The position numbers and the translations under genes were made by a program. Positions 15,473-23,305 of a stretch of 30,712 nucleotides of DNA are shown piece by piece. The stretch is from JBAXBF01 sp034429745 (GTDB taxonomy: Bacteria > Chloroflexota > Anaerolineae > Anaerolineales > DRKV01). How positions within the stretch are numbered: the first letter of the stretch is position 1; every line of letters begins with the position of its first letter. The DNA lies in assembly GCA_034429745.1 (NCBI GenBank), contig DAOUFY010000083.1:1-30712 (forward strand). Reading direction: 5' to 3'. The notes beneath the pieces are model-generated. The model did no database searches. It worked only from the letters and a program-made list of their open reading frames with translations, and was not told the DNA's origin.

Positions 15473-16750
15473 GTGTTAGATATTAAGTTGTTCAGAGAAT
15501 CACCGCAAGTTATTCGCAATGCTCTCCAGAAACGCCAAATGGATGATGCCATTGTTGATGAAATATTAGCCTTGGATGCTAAAAGAAGAGAAATTATTCA
15601 AATTGCAGAAAATTTAAAAGCTGAACGCAATCAAGTTTCCAAAGAAATTGGTAGGACTCAAAATGAAAATGAACGCAATGAAAAAATTGAGGCAATGCGT
15701 CTAGTAGGGGAGAGGATTGCAGCAGCTGATGAAGAATTGCGTCGAATTAATGAACAACTTCAACAGGTTATGGCAATCATTCCAAATATTCCTAGTGAGC
15801 AAACCCCTATCGGCAAAGATGAACATGACAATGTGATTTTAGGCACATACGGTGAATTGCCTAAGTTTTCTTTCACTCCTAAACCACATTGGGAATTGGG
15901 GCAAAATCTAAAACAGATGGATTTTGAACGCGGGGTTAAAATGAGCGGTTCTCGTTTTTATGTATTGAGTGGAGCGCTTGCCCGTTTGCAGAGAGCACTG
16001 ATTGCGTTCATGCTTGATTTACACATTCGACAAGGATATGAAGAAAAGTATTTGCCATTTATGGTCAAAGGACAGACTTTATTTGGATCTGGGCAATTAC
16101 CTAAGTTTTTGGATAATCTCTATCGGGATGCAGAAGAGGACCTTTTTATGGTACCTACCGCTGAAGTGCCACTGACAGGATATCATAGTGATGAAATTCT
16201 TGAGGAAGAGAGTTTGCCAATATACTACACTGCATATACACCTTGCTTTCGGCGGGAAAAAATGAGTGCCGGCCGCGATGTTCGTGGGATAAAACGAGGT
16301 CATCAGTTTGATAAGGTTGAGATGTATATTTTTTGCAAACCAGAAGAATCTCAGGCTGCATTAGAAAAGATGCTTAAAGATGCCCAACAAACTTGTGCAG
16401 AGCTTGGGCTGCCTTATCGCATTGTTCAATTATGCTCGGGAGATTTGGGATTTGCCAGCCAAATAACTTATGATATAGAAGTATTTGCAGCTGGTGTGAA
16501 TGAATGGTTGGAAGTTTCCTCTGTATCGCTGGTAGGTGATTTTCAAGCTCGACGAGCGAATATCAAATACAGAACGAGTGATAAAAAAGGCTCACCGAAA
16601 TATGTTCATACTCTAAATGGATCGGGACTCGGTTTGCCGCGCACATTAATCGCAATTATGGAAAATTATCAACAAGAAGATGGATCCATCCTCGTGCCTC
16701 CTGTATTAAAGCCATGGATGGGGGAAATAGAAGTCATCCGAGCAATTTGA
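15473..16750 (+). CDS. serS: Seryl-tRNA synthetase
   Basis: This 425-residue class II aminoacyl-tRNA synthetase charges tRNA-Ser (and tRNA-Sec where present) with serine in the cytoplasm. It opens with MLDIKLFRESPQVIRNAL, followed by the long antiparallel coiled coil that grips the tRNA variable arm (about 28-100). The catalytic core includes TAEVPLTGYH, motif 2 (FRREKMSAGRDVRGIKRGHQ) with the serine/ATP-binding Arg and Glu residues, and motif 3 (LNGSGLGLPRTLIAIMENYQ). In motif 3 most SerRS enzymes read GLAVGRT; LGLPRT is a small variation. The start is GTG with AGGAG at good spacing. Its stop overlaps the next ATG, so the DUF456 gene is probably co-transcribed. Confidence 0.98.
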   Translation: MLDIKLFRESPQVIRNALQKRQMDDAIVDEILALDAKRREIIQIAENLKAERNQVSKEIGRTQNENERNEKIEAMRLVGERIAAADEELRRINEQLQQVMAIIPNIPSEQTPIGKDEHDNVILGTYGELPKFSFTPKPHWELGQNLKQMDFERGVKMSGSRFYVLSGALARLQRALIAFMLDLHIRQGYEEKYLPFMVKGQTLFGSGQLPKFLDNLYRDAEEDLFMVPTAEVPLTGYHSDEILEEESLPIYYTAYTPCFRREKMSAGRDVRGIKRGHQFDKVEMYIFCKPEESQAALEKMLKDAQQTCAELGLPYRIVQLCSGDLGFASQITYDIEVFAAGVNEWLEVSSVSLVGDFQARRANIKYRTSDKKGSPKYVHTLNGSGLGLPRTLIAIMENYQQEDGSILVPPVLKPWMGEIEVIRAI

Positions 16751-17250
16751 TGGAGACAATAACTTGGCTTCGCTCAATATCTTTTCTGGCAATCATTGGT
16801 TTAATGGTTGCCGGTTTATTAGGCATGATCATACCATTTTATCCGGGCTTGCTGATCATCTGGATTGGAGCTTTGCTTTATGGTTTGATATACGGGTTTG
16901 GAAATGTTGGTATTGTGCTTTTTGTGGTTATAACTATTTTGGGTTTAATTGGGTCAGTTATTGATAATATCATTACTGGATTGGGTGCTCATCATAGCGG
17001 AGTACCTTGGTTAACGATCCTTTGTACAGGGTTGGTCGGTTTTTTGCTGACTTTTTTGAATCCTTTAGCCGGGTTGGCAGCAGTACCCGTAGTGCTTTTT
17101 CTTTTAGAATGGCGCCGCTTAGGCGAGTTTTCACTTGCCAAATCCTCATTATTGGGGCTGATAAAGGGATGGCTTTCTGGGCTTCTGGCGCGGGTTGCTG
17201 TCGGCTTCCTTATGGTTATCCTTTGGATTATTTGGGTTTGGTTAGCTTAA
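16750..17250 (+). CDS. DUF456 family membrane protein
   Basis: This 166-residue, very hydrophobic protein has about four to five predicted membrane spans (roughly 9-30, 33-75, 83-112, 140-165). It shows the DUF456 pattern: GLLGMIIPFYPGLLIIWIGA near the start, a VIDNIITGLGAHHSGVP turn and a glycine-rich C-terminal half. Function is unknown in the family. The ATG at 16750 overlaps the serS stop (TGATG), so it is translationally coupled. An in-frame ATG at 16714 inside serS is less likely. It converges on the next gene with only four bases between stops. Confidence 0.85.
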   Translation: METITWLRSISFLAIIGLMVAGLLGMIIPFYPGLLIIWIGALLYGLIYGFGNVGIVLFVVITILGLIGSVIDNIITGLGAHHSGVPWLTILCTGLVGFLLTFLNPLAGLAAVPVVLFLLEWRRLGEFSLAKSSLLGLIKGWLSGLLARVAVGFLMVILWIIWVWLA

Positions 17251-17254
17251 TCCA

Positions 17255-17512
17255 TTAAGCAGGAGGAGGCGGTGGAACCGGCAGATCTTCAATGGCGACA
17301 TCTTTCCACTTCATGCCTTCTTCGATGAGCATAATCGGGATGCCGTCAACAATAGGGTATTTTAGACCACTATCCTCACAAACTAGCCAACAATTGTGCA
17401 CCAATGTTAAGCGGCCTGGATCGTCGCCATATTCTTTTGATTGAACTGCAAGAGGACAGCGCAGGATTTCTAATAACTCTTTGCTGATTGGAAGTTCTTG
17501 TTCTTCGCTCAT
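17255..17512 (-). CDS. Trm112-like (UPF0434/YcaR-type) small protein
   Basis: This 85-residue protein carries LLEILRCPLAV at the start and LKYPIVDGIPIMLIEEG in the second half, the pattern of Trm112-like proteins. In eukaryotes and archaea Trm112 activates RNA and protein methyltransferases. The bacterial versions are less understood. The zinc-ribbon cysteines are only partly kept (C19 in RCPL, plus C41 and C45 in the middle), so metal binding is doubtful. The tail is a run of prolines (PVPPPPPA). AGGAG precedes the ATG. It lies downstream of the epimerase gene, separated by 62 bases. Confidence 0.8.
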   Translation of the reverse strand: MSEEQELPISKELLEILRCPLAVQSKEYGDDPGRLTLVHNCWLVCEDSGLKYPIVDGIPIMLIEEGMKWKDVAIEDLPVPPPPPA

Positions 17513-17560
17513 TTTTCTCCTTTATAGTCTTTGCTTTCTCTTGAATTTCTACTATTATAA

Positions 17561-17582
17561 CCTCATAGTCAGCATTATGAGG
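17561..17582 (-). repeat. Hairpin at the 3' end of the epimerase gene
   Basis: CCTCATA (17561-17567) and TATGAGG (17576-17582) form a 7-bp stem with an 8-base loop spanning the epimerase stop codon. On the minus strand no T-run follows, so it is a weak terminator at best. It may instead protect the 3' end or act as a processing site. Confidence 0.35.
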
Positions 17583-18663
17583 CAAGAAAATTATTAATAA
17601 TAATATTTTTCATCTGATATGCGGCTGTACCATTGCCATAATAAGATAATCTTTCTTCAGTTGGGCGCCATCGCTCAATAGTGGATGTGATCAGACTTTT
17701 ATCCACACCAACTATCTTATTCCAACCACATTCTACGGTTTCGATCCATTCAGTTTCTTCGCGTAAAGTTATGCAGCGGACGCCTAACCAATAGGCTTCT
17801 TTTTGTACACCTCCGGAATCGGTGAGAATACAATCAGCTTTTGATTCGAGAGTGAGCATGTCAAAATAACTTAATGGTTCAGTTGGGATGATGTTGGGGG
17901 GCAATGAAATATGATATTCTTGGAGCATCTTTTGAGTGCGCGGGTGGATTGGGAATACGATAATTAATTGGGTTTGCTTGATAGCTTCCAAAATGGTTTT
18001 TAATCTTTGATCATCATCAGTGTTGGCTGCTCTGTGAATAGTCAATAATCCGTATTTTTTTCCTGATAAGCCTAATTTTTCTACAATATTTGACTTCTGT
18101 TGAGCTATAGGCAAAAATGTTAGTAAGGCATCATACATGATATCTCCAACGAAATGCACTCCTTCAGTGATGCCTTCATAATGAAGATTGGACACGGCAG
18201 TTTCAGTTGGGCAAAAGAGAATTTTTGATAAGCGATCGGCTATAATGCGGTTGATCTCTTCTGGCATGGCGCGATTGAATGAACGCAAACCAGCTTCCAC
18301 ATGAATGAGTGGTACGTTGCATTTTGCCGCAGTAACAGCTCCAGCTAATGTTGAGTTGGTATCTCCATAAACAATAACGCAATGGGGTTTTTCTTTTAAG
18401 ATTATTTTTTCTATGCCAATCATCATAGCGCCGCTTTGCTCGGCATGAGTCCCCCCGCCTATTCCAAGATTAATATCTGGTGCAGGGATTGAAAGTTGTT
18501 CAAAGAAGGTCTTAGACATGTTATCATCATAATGTTGACCAGTATGGATAAGAATTTCCTGCACTTTATCTTCTTTACGCAGGGTTTTGCTAAGCAAGGC
18601 TGCTTTTATGAATTGAGGGCGGGCACCAACTATGCTGATAATTTTCATTCTTCTTATGCTCAT
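17575..18663 (-). CDS. wecB: UDP-N-acetylglucosamine 2-epimerase, non-hydrolysing
   Basis: This 362-residue cytoplasmic enzyme interconverts UDP-GlcNAc and UDP-ManNAc for surface polysaccharides. Two Rossmann-like domains form a GT-B-like fold: MKIISIVGARPQFIKAA, LIHTGQHYDDNMS, VIVYGDTNSTLAGA (catalytic Asp), LIHVEAGLRSFNRAMPEEINR (two catalytic Glu), GLLTIHRAANTDD (His), and LTDSGGVQKEAYWLGV near the C-terminus. An internal ATG at 18648 begins the usual family N-terminus. The ATG at 18663 fits a start at the transcript end, because a TTGACA/-10 pair places transcription start there. The two differ by only five residues. No other polysaccharide gene is adjacent. Confidence 0.95.
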   Translation of the reverse strand: MSIRRMKIISIVGARPQFIKAALLSKTLRKEDKVQEILIHTGQHYDDNMSKTFFEQLSIPAPDINLGIGGGTHAEQSGAMMIGIEKIILKEKPHCVIVYGDTNSTLAGAVTAAKCNVPLIHVEAGLRSFNRAMPEEINRIIADRLSKILFCPTETAVSNLHYEGITEGVHFVGDIMYDALLTFLPIAQQKSNIVEKLGLSGKKYGLLTIHRAANTDDDQRLKTILEAIKQTQLIIVFPIHPRTQKMLQEYHISLPPNIIPTEPLSYFDMLTLESKADCILTDSGGVQKEAYWLGVRCITLREETEWIETVECGWNKIVGVDKSLITSTIERWRPTEERLSYYGNGTAAYQMKNIIINNFLAS

Positions 18664-18670
18664 TCTTTAA

Positions 18671-18698
18671 GTTTTATATGCAATGGAGTTTATGTCAA
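18671..18698 (-). promoter_or_regulatory. Promoter of the epimerase gene
   Basis: Minus strand: a perfect TTGACA (18698-18693) with a TAAAAC -10 (18676-18671) at 16 bases, or an overlapping TATAAA at 14. Transcription would begin at about 18664, next to the ATG at 18663, so the message would be leaderless. Confidence 0.45.
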
Positions 18699-18745
18699 GA
18701 TAGTCCTTCGATAAAGATTAGGGAGGTATTATACTCTTTTATAAA

Positions 18746-20419
18746 TTAAAAGTGGGAGGATAAGCTGAAATTTGGCATATTATCGCAGAGAATGGTTTTT
18801 GTTCGTTTATTATTCCATTCTACAAGAGAATCAATAAAATCCTCTGTTGTGGCATTTTTTGATACAAAATCTACTCTTACCCCGGCTTGCTGAATTGCTG
18901 CCGCTGTGGTATCTCCGATAGACCCAATGGCAAAAGAGTTTAGCAATTCAATCGAATCATAGGCTTCATCAGGGTGATCGTTTGCATAACGGTTGAGGTT
19001 TGCGAGTATGCTATGAAAAGCTGATGGACTAAAGAACAGGATGACATCTACCATTTTCTTACGTAAAAGGTTAATTCTTGAATCATGCAAAACGCAGGGA
19101 ATTGATTCGTGAGTGATCATTTCTTCAACGATAACTCCTCTTTTTTGTAGTCCTTCTCGTAAGTGTGGCATACTATTTTTTGCCGTGGGAATGAATGCAC
19201 ATTCATTGGGTTGGATAGGCAATTCTTCAGCTAAAATTTTCCCATAGGATTGAGATGGGATGAAATCAGGCAGTAAGCCAAAACGATGTAACGATTCTGC
19301 ACAGCTCTTGCCAATGACACCAATTTTTATTGAAGAAAGTATGCGAGCATCTTTGCCCATAGAGAACCATTGCTCTAAAAAGATTTGAATAGCGTGTCCA
19401 CTTGTGAATAACAGCCAAGAGCAAAGTTTTTGGTTTATTAATGCCTTAAACCGCGATACTCCTTCGACAAGAATCTCTTTGGGTGAAGGATGGATATCAA
19501 TGGCGGGCATTTCAATTACTTCAGCGCCTAATTTTATGAGCTTACTTGTTAAAGTTTCTGTTGATGTGTTAGAAGGATCTCTAGGTCTAGTATTGATGAT
19601 TCGCAACGAGTTTAATGGCGCGGAAGGCAAGGATTCGAACCATTTAATTTCATCCCGTAATCTAACAACGTCCCCAACGATAAAAACCGCTGGCGGACGG
19701 ATATCTATGGCATCTTGAACAATCTTGCCTAACGTTGACACAGTAGTTTTTTGATCGCTATAGGAACCGCGTTCTATAAGAGCTGCAGGGGTATCAGGTG
19801 ATATTTGATTGGCTAATAATTGTTCAACAATGCGGGGTAAATTTTCTACACCCATCAAGAAAACCAACGTGTTGATAGCAGGAAAAACATCTTTTTGTGA
19901 AGAAGTATCTTTGACAAATGGAAAAATACAACTAAATAATGAAGGTTGGGGCTCGGATTTATGACCAGTGAAAATGGCTACACCAGAGGAAAGACCGCGG
20001 TGAGTAACTGGAATACCACTATAGGCTGGAGCAGCGATGGCGCTTGTAACACCAGGGACTACTTCAAAGGGGATGTTTTCTTGAGTTAGGGCAAGAGCTT
20101 CTTCACCGCCGCGACCGAACACAAAAGGGTCTCCACCTTTTAAACGCACAACTATTTTTCCTTGCTTTGCTTTTTCAATGAGCAAAGCATTAATGTTGCT
20201 TTGTGGGTAGTGGTGATGATTGGGTATTTTCCCTACGTCAATCCATTCTGCCTCAGGTGCTTCGTTGAGAAGGGATAAATTGATTAATCTGTCATAAACG
20301 ACGACATCCGCTAAATGCAGGCATTCCTTGCCGCGTACTGTAATGAGTCCGGGATCTCCAATGCCGGCACCAACTATGTACACTTTGCCTTTATTTTGTG
20401 TGGGGTTGTTATTTTTCAT
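18746..20419 (-). CDS. cobA-hemD: Fused uroporphyrinogen-III C-methyltransferase and uroporphyrinogen-III synthase (CobA-HemD)
   Basis: A two-domain protein of 557 residues. The N-terminal part (about 12-255) is the SAM-dependent methyltransferase that makes precorrin-2: VYIVGAGIGDPGLITVRG, VVRLKGGDPFVFGRGGEEA, VPGVTSAIAAPAYSGIPVTHR. The C-terminal part (about 270-540) is HemD, which closes hydroxymethylbilane to uroporphyrinogen III: LRIINTRP at its start, LLFTSGHAIQIFLEQWF and FAIGSIGDTTAAAIQQAGV. An insert of roughly 20 residues follows FTGHKSEPQ. An in-frame GTG at 20428 exists, but the ATG at 20419 is preferred. Fusions of these two are common in anaerobes. It lies 38 bases downstream of precorrin-2 dehydrogenase, so the two probably form an operon feeding the cbi operon opposite. 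Confidence 0.95.
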   Translation of the reverse strand: MKNNNPTQNKGKVYIVGAGIGDPGLITVRGKECLHLADVVVYDRLINLSLLNEAPEAEWIDVGKIPNHHHYPQSNINALLIEKAKQGKIVVRLKGGDPFVFGRGGEEALALTQENIPFEVVPGVTSAIAAPAYSGIPVTHRGLSSGVAIFTGHKSEPQPSLFSCIFPFVKDTSSQKDVFPAINTLVFLMGVENLPRIVEQLLANQISPDTPAALIERGSYSDQKTTVSTLGKIVQDAIDIRPPAVFIVGDVVRLRDEIKWFESLPSAPLNSLRIINTRPRDPSNTSTETLTSKLIKLGAEVIEMPAIDIHPSPKEILVEGVSRFKALINQKLCSWLLFTSGHAIQIFLEQWFSMGKDARILSSIKIGVIGKSCAESLHRFGLLPDFIPSQSYGKILAEELPIQPNECAFIPTAKNSMPHLREGLQKRGVIVEEMITHESIPCVLHDSRINLLRKKMVDVILFFSPSAFHSILANLNRYANDHPDEAYDSIELLNSFAIGSIGDTTAAAIQQAGVRVDFVSKNATTEDFIDSLVEWNNKRTKTILCDNMPNFSLSSHF

Positions 20420-20457
20420 TATGAACACTTATGTAGTTAAAAATAATCATACCATAA

Positions 20458-21114
20458 CTATGTCATTCTACTAAAAAATTCCAGAGCTTCTTTTTTAGCT
20501 TCTAAGACCCCTTTTTCTTCCAGCGTGGACTGCAATTGTTTATTAAAATTCTCCCATATGGTGTGGTTATCTTCGGGTTTTTCAAGATGCTTTGGGTAAT
20601 GATGAAGAAGTCTAGTTCTAATTAATTGGGTAGTCTCAAATAATTGGATGAAGTCATCATCAATGATGGTTTCACATTGTTTCCTTAACCAACTTAATAA
20701 AGCAGGGCATCCATCATTGGATGAAAATGCTACAGTTAGAGAACCATATTGAAGAATACTTGGATTATAAAAATTGCTTTTCTCAGGGTCGCTGGCAATA
20801 TTAATGAGGCATTTCTCTTGGATTGCCTCTTTCCATACGAGATCATTTATTGTGCTATCGTTTGTAGCTGCGATAACGAGGAAAGCATTATCTAAATCTC
20901 CGACTTGATATGGGCGCGAAATAATTTGCACAGGAAATTCTCTTTTCTTTTGTATTAATACGAGAATATCCTCGCATAGAGAAGGGCTAATAATTTTTAT
21001 ATGAAAGTCTGTGTTCCACAAGCCGGCTAGTTTTCGTGCAGCGACTCGACCTCCTCCAACAATAACTGCAATATATTCCTTGAGATTTGTTAAGCTAATA
21101 GGATATATACTCAT
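20458..21114 (-). CDS. Precorrin-2 dehydrogenase / siroheme synthase N-terminal-type protein
   Basis: This 218-residue protein belongs to the Met8p/CysG N-terminal family. It oxidises precorrin-2 to sirohydrochlorin with NAD+ and in some relatives also inserts iron. The NAD-binding motif is VGGGRVAARKLAGL. Conserved elements follow: AFLVIAATNDSTIN (an AATND motif, acidic residue at the catalytic site), CLINIASDPEKSNFYNPSIL, and LTVAFSSNDGCPALLSWLRKQ. The helical C-terminal part is present. It lies first in a minus-strand operon ahead of CobA-HemD and is divergent from the cobalamin operon. Its ATG is at the predicted transcript end with no Shine-Dalgarno. Confidence 0.93.
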   Translation of the reverse strand: MSIYPISLTNLKEYIAVIVGGGRVAARKLAGLWNTDFHIKIISPSLCEDILVLIQKKREFPVQIISRPYQVGDLDNAFLVIAATNDSTINDLVWKEAIQEKCLINIASDPEKSNFYNPSILQYGSLTVAFSSNDGCPALLSWLRKQCETIIDDDFIQLFETTQLIRTRLLHHYPKHLEKPEDNHTIWENFNKQLQSTLEEKGVLEAKKEALEFFSRMT

Positions 21115-21121
21115 CGTAAGT

Positions 21122-21151
21122 ATATTAATGGTTAAATAAGGGATATGTCAA
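21122..21151 (-). promoter_or_regulatory. Promoter of the precorrin-2 dehydrogenase operon
   Basis: Minus strand: a perfect TTGACA (21151-21146), then TTAATA (21128-21123) at 17 bases or TAATAT (21127-21122) at 18. Transcription would start about at 21115, directly at the ATG at 21114. No riboswitch lies on this strand. Confidence 0.6.
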
Positions 21152-21176
21152 GAGATAACATCAAAACTTGAATATC

Positions 21177-21205
21177 TTGACGATTTGAAATGGGTATGTT
21201 ATAGT
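21177..21205 (+). promoter_or_regulatory. Promoter of the cobalamin operon
   Basis: TTGACG (21177-21182) and TATAGT (21200-21205) are separated by exactly 17 bases, about 20 bases upstream of the riboswitch. The two divergent promoters lie within about 85 bp without sharing boxes. Confidence 0.75.
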
Positions 21206-21225
21206 AACTTAAGAACTTTAATAAA

Positions 21226-21342
21226 GTTTGGTTCCCCTATAGCCCGGATGCTTGGGGATTAAAAGGTGGAAGTTGGTGAAAGTCCAACACTGTGCCGCAA
21301 CTGTAACTGGAACAATTCCAGAAGTCAGGTTGCCTGCCAAAC
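21226..21342 (+). promoter_or_regulatory. Cobalamin (B12) riboswitch
   Basis: The conserved core is plain: GGTGGAAGTTGGTGAAAGTC, then CCAACACTGTGCCGCAACTG, then GAAGTCAGGTTGCCTGCC, the last containing the B12-box region. The outer stem P1 pairs GTTTGG (21226-21231) with CCAAAC (21337-21342), and the CCGCAACTG loop is the usual pseudoknot partner. It should bind an adenosylcobalamin-type ligand and turn down the operon. It lies about 160 bases ahead of cbiM. Confidence 0.96.
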
Positions 21343-21434
21343 AAGGAATATGATGCAAACTTTCTCGAGCAAGGAGGTTGTGCTATTCACAATAATTATA
21401 GATTAATAAGTTAATAAATAATGCTGTGTTTTAG

Positions 21435-21465
21435 CCCAACCAAATGGTTGGGTGTATTTATTTAA
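21435..21465 (+). terminator. Riboswitch expression-platform terminator
   Basis: CCCAACC-AAAT-GGTTGGG (21435-21452) is a 7-bp G/C-rich stem followed by tgtatttattt. Standing between the riboswitch and cbiM, it is the likely off-state terminator. The U-tract is broken by G and A bases, so termination may be partial. Upstream sequences able to pair with CCAACC (for instance the AGTTGG of the aptamer) could form the on-state alternative. Confidence 0.65.
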
Positions 21466-21502
21466 TTCTTCATTTGGGCATGGTGATTAAGGAGTATTAC
21501 TC

Positions 21503-22261
21503 ATGAAACCCTATAAAAACAAATGGCAAAAAAAGTGGATAAAAATTAGTAGCGTTTTTATTGCATTAATGCTCGGTTATGCCATTATGCCAGTGAAAGC
21601 TATGCATATTATGGAAGGGTTTTTACCTCCTTTATGGAGTTTATTCTGGTTTGTCGCAGCGATGCCTTTTTGGATTATAGGCATTATACGCATAAAGCGA
21701 TTAGTAGTTGAAAAGCCTGAGATAAAACCTTTGCTGGCATTAGGGGGAGCATTTACCTTTGTACTCAGCGCATTGAAATTACCGAGTGTAACTGGATCAT
21801 GCAGCCACCCTACAGGCACTGGATTGGGTGCGATCCTTTTTGGTCCTTTTATTATGTCAATACTAGGGTCTATTGTGTTGATTTTCCAGGCGCTACTTTT
21901 AGCGCATGGAGGACTAACGACACTAGGAGCTAATTCCTTCAGTATGGCTATTGTGGGACCTTTTGCAGCATTTTTAATTTGGAAAGGTTTAAGAGGGAGA
22001 TTATCAGATAAAATTGTGGTATTTTTGGCAGCCGCCTTTGCAGATTTATTGACTTATGTAACTACATCACTACAACTTGCTCTGGCTTTTCCTGACCCAT
22101 TAGGTGGATTTGCTGCTTCATTCGTAAAATTTGGGACAATTTTTGCAATTACGCAAGTACCTTTAGCTGTCAGTGAAGGAATTTTGACTGTTTTAGTATA
22201 TCAAGCTTTGCAGTCAAATGCTGAAGAAGAGTTGGCAGCGTTAGGACTGAAAGGAGCATAA
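21503..22261 (+). CDS. cbiM: Cobalt ECF transporter substrate-specific component CbiM
   Basis: The 252-residue protein has a cleavable signal (MKPYKNKWQKKWIKIS, a hydrophobic run, VKA) and is probably cut after A33. This exposes M34-H35, the N-terminal Met-His that binds cobalt in this family. The next residues MHIMEGFLPPLWSLFW, GSCSHPTGTGLGAILFGP (a His-containing loop) and LAHGGLTTLGANSFSMAIVGP are strongly conserved. About six to seven spans follow. It forms the Co2+ channel of CbiMNQO. The ATG has AGGAG. It is the first gene after the riboswitch. Confidence 0.97.
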   Translation: MKPYKNKWQKKWIKISSVFIALMLGYAIMPVKAMHIMEGFLPPLWSLFWFVAAMPFWIIGIIRIKRLVVEKPEIKPLLALGGAFTFVLSALKLPSVTGSCSHPTGTGLGAILFGPFIMSILGSIVLIFQALLLAHGGLTTLGANSFSMAIVGPFAAFLIWKGLRGRLSDKIVVFLAAAFADLLTYVTTSLQLALAFPDPLGGFAASFVKFGTIFAITQVPLAVSEGILTVLVYQALQSNAEEELAALGLKGA

Positions 22262-22262
22262 A

Positions 22263-22556
22263 ATGAATTTTAATAGTCTTTTTTCAACGATTGCTTTATT
22301 TATAATCTTGATTGGATTAATTCTGCTCCCTTTTTATATTGCCCCTCATAACGCTGATTTTGGAGGAGCGGATTCCAAAGCTGAAGAAGCAATAACTGAG
22401 ATTAACCCTGATTATCAACCTTGGTTTTCACCCATTTTTGAACCGCCAAGTGGCGAAATCGAATCGTTGTTGTTTTCATTACAGTCAGCCATAGGAAGTG
22501 GGATTATTTTCTATTACCTAGGCTATAAAAAGGGAAAGAAAGTAACCAACGGTTAG
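22263..22556 (+). CDS. cbiN: Cobalt transport protein CbiN
   Basis: This 97-residue membrane protein has two spans (about 6-27 and 72-90) flanking an extracellular loop with FGGADSKAEEAITEINPDYQPWF, the CbiN signature (GADGQAE..I..I.P.Y.PWF). It pairs with CbiM and stimulates cobalt uptake. It begins two bases after cbiM, with AGGAG inside the end of cbiM. Confidence 0.96.
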   Translation: MNFNSLFSTIALFIILIGLILLPFYIAPHNADFGGADSKAEEAITEINPDYQPWFSPIFEPPSGEIESLLFSLQSAIGSGIIFYYLGYKKGKKVTNG

Positions 22557-22570
22557 GATTAGGAGAATCC

Positions 22571-23305
22571 ATGCGTTGGATTGAGCAACATACCTATAAT
22601 AACCGCATTCGGAAGTTGCATCCAGCTTATAAAGCGGCGATCACTTTCTTAGTGTTATTGGTATGCTTACTCACGACAGATTATTTCATATCATTCTTTT
22701 GTTTTTGGGGTATCTTTGTTCTAACGGTTATTTGGGCAAGGATACCCATCTCTGTTTTTCTTAAGTTGATTCTATCTGAAGGTAGTTTTTTAGTTATTGC
22801 TATATTGGGTGTAGCCGTAAGTGTTACTTTCAATCCATCAATTGGGGCAATTCGTGTAGGCAGTTTGTGGTTTAATATCACTGCTGCATCGGCTAATTTG
22901 GCTTTAGTGATCTTTTTCCGCGCATTAGGTTCTGCTGCGGCTTTAAATTTTCTTATCTTAACAACGCCGATGAGCGATTTAATCTACTTAGCAGGAATGG
23001 TGCATGTACCAGATTTCTTAATGGATATTGTGATTATTATGTACCGATTTATTTTTGTATTATACGACTCATTAGAGCGAATGGTGCTTGCCCAACAAGT
23101 AAGGCTTGGTTTCAGTAGTTTTAAAAGCAGTTGGCGCAGCATTGCAAATATTGCTGCTCAATTATTCATTGAAGCTCTCGAGCGGAGCCGGCGGTTGAAT
23201 TTAGCCTTACAGGGAAGAGGCTGGGATGGTACGATAAAAGTACTCAACCCAAAGTTTGAGCATCCTTTATTTTTTCGGTTGTTGTTGGGGATATTAGTAA
23301 AATGA
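22571..23305 (+). CDS. cbiQ: Cobalt ECF transporter transmembrane (T) component CbiQ
   Basis: This 244-residue protein of about five spans has the ECF T-component signature. Two Ala-Arg-Gly-like coupling motifs occur near the C-terminal half: ERSRRLNLALQGRGWDG is the second, and RMVLAQQVRLGF the first. It links CbiM/CbiN to the ATPase. AGGAG precedes the ATG by a few bases, and the 3' end overlaps cbiO by four bases (ATGA). Confidence 0.95.
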   Translation: MRWIEQHTYNNRIRKLHPAYKAAITFLVLLVCLLTTDYFISFFCFWGIFVLTVIWARIPISVFLKLILSEGSFLVIAILGVAVSVTFNPSIGAIRVGSLWFNITAASANLALVIFFRALGSAAALNFLILTTPMSDLIYLAGMVHVPDFLMDIVIIMYRFIFVLYDSLERMVLAQQVRLGFSSFKSSWRSIANIAAQLFIEALERSRRLNLALQGRGWDGTIKVLNPKFEHPLFFRLLLGILVK

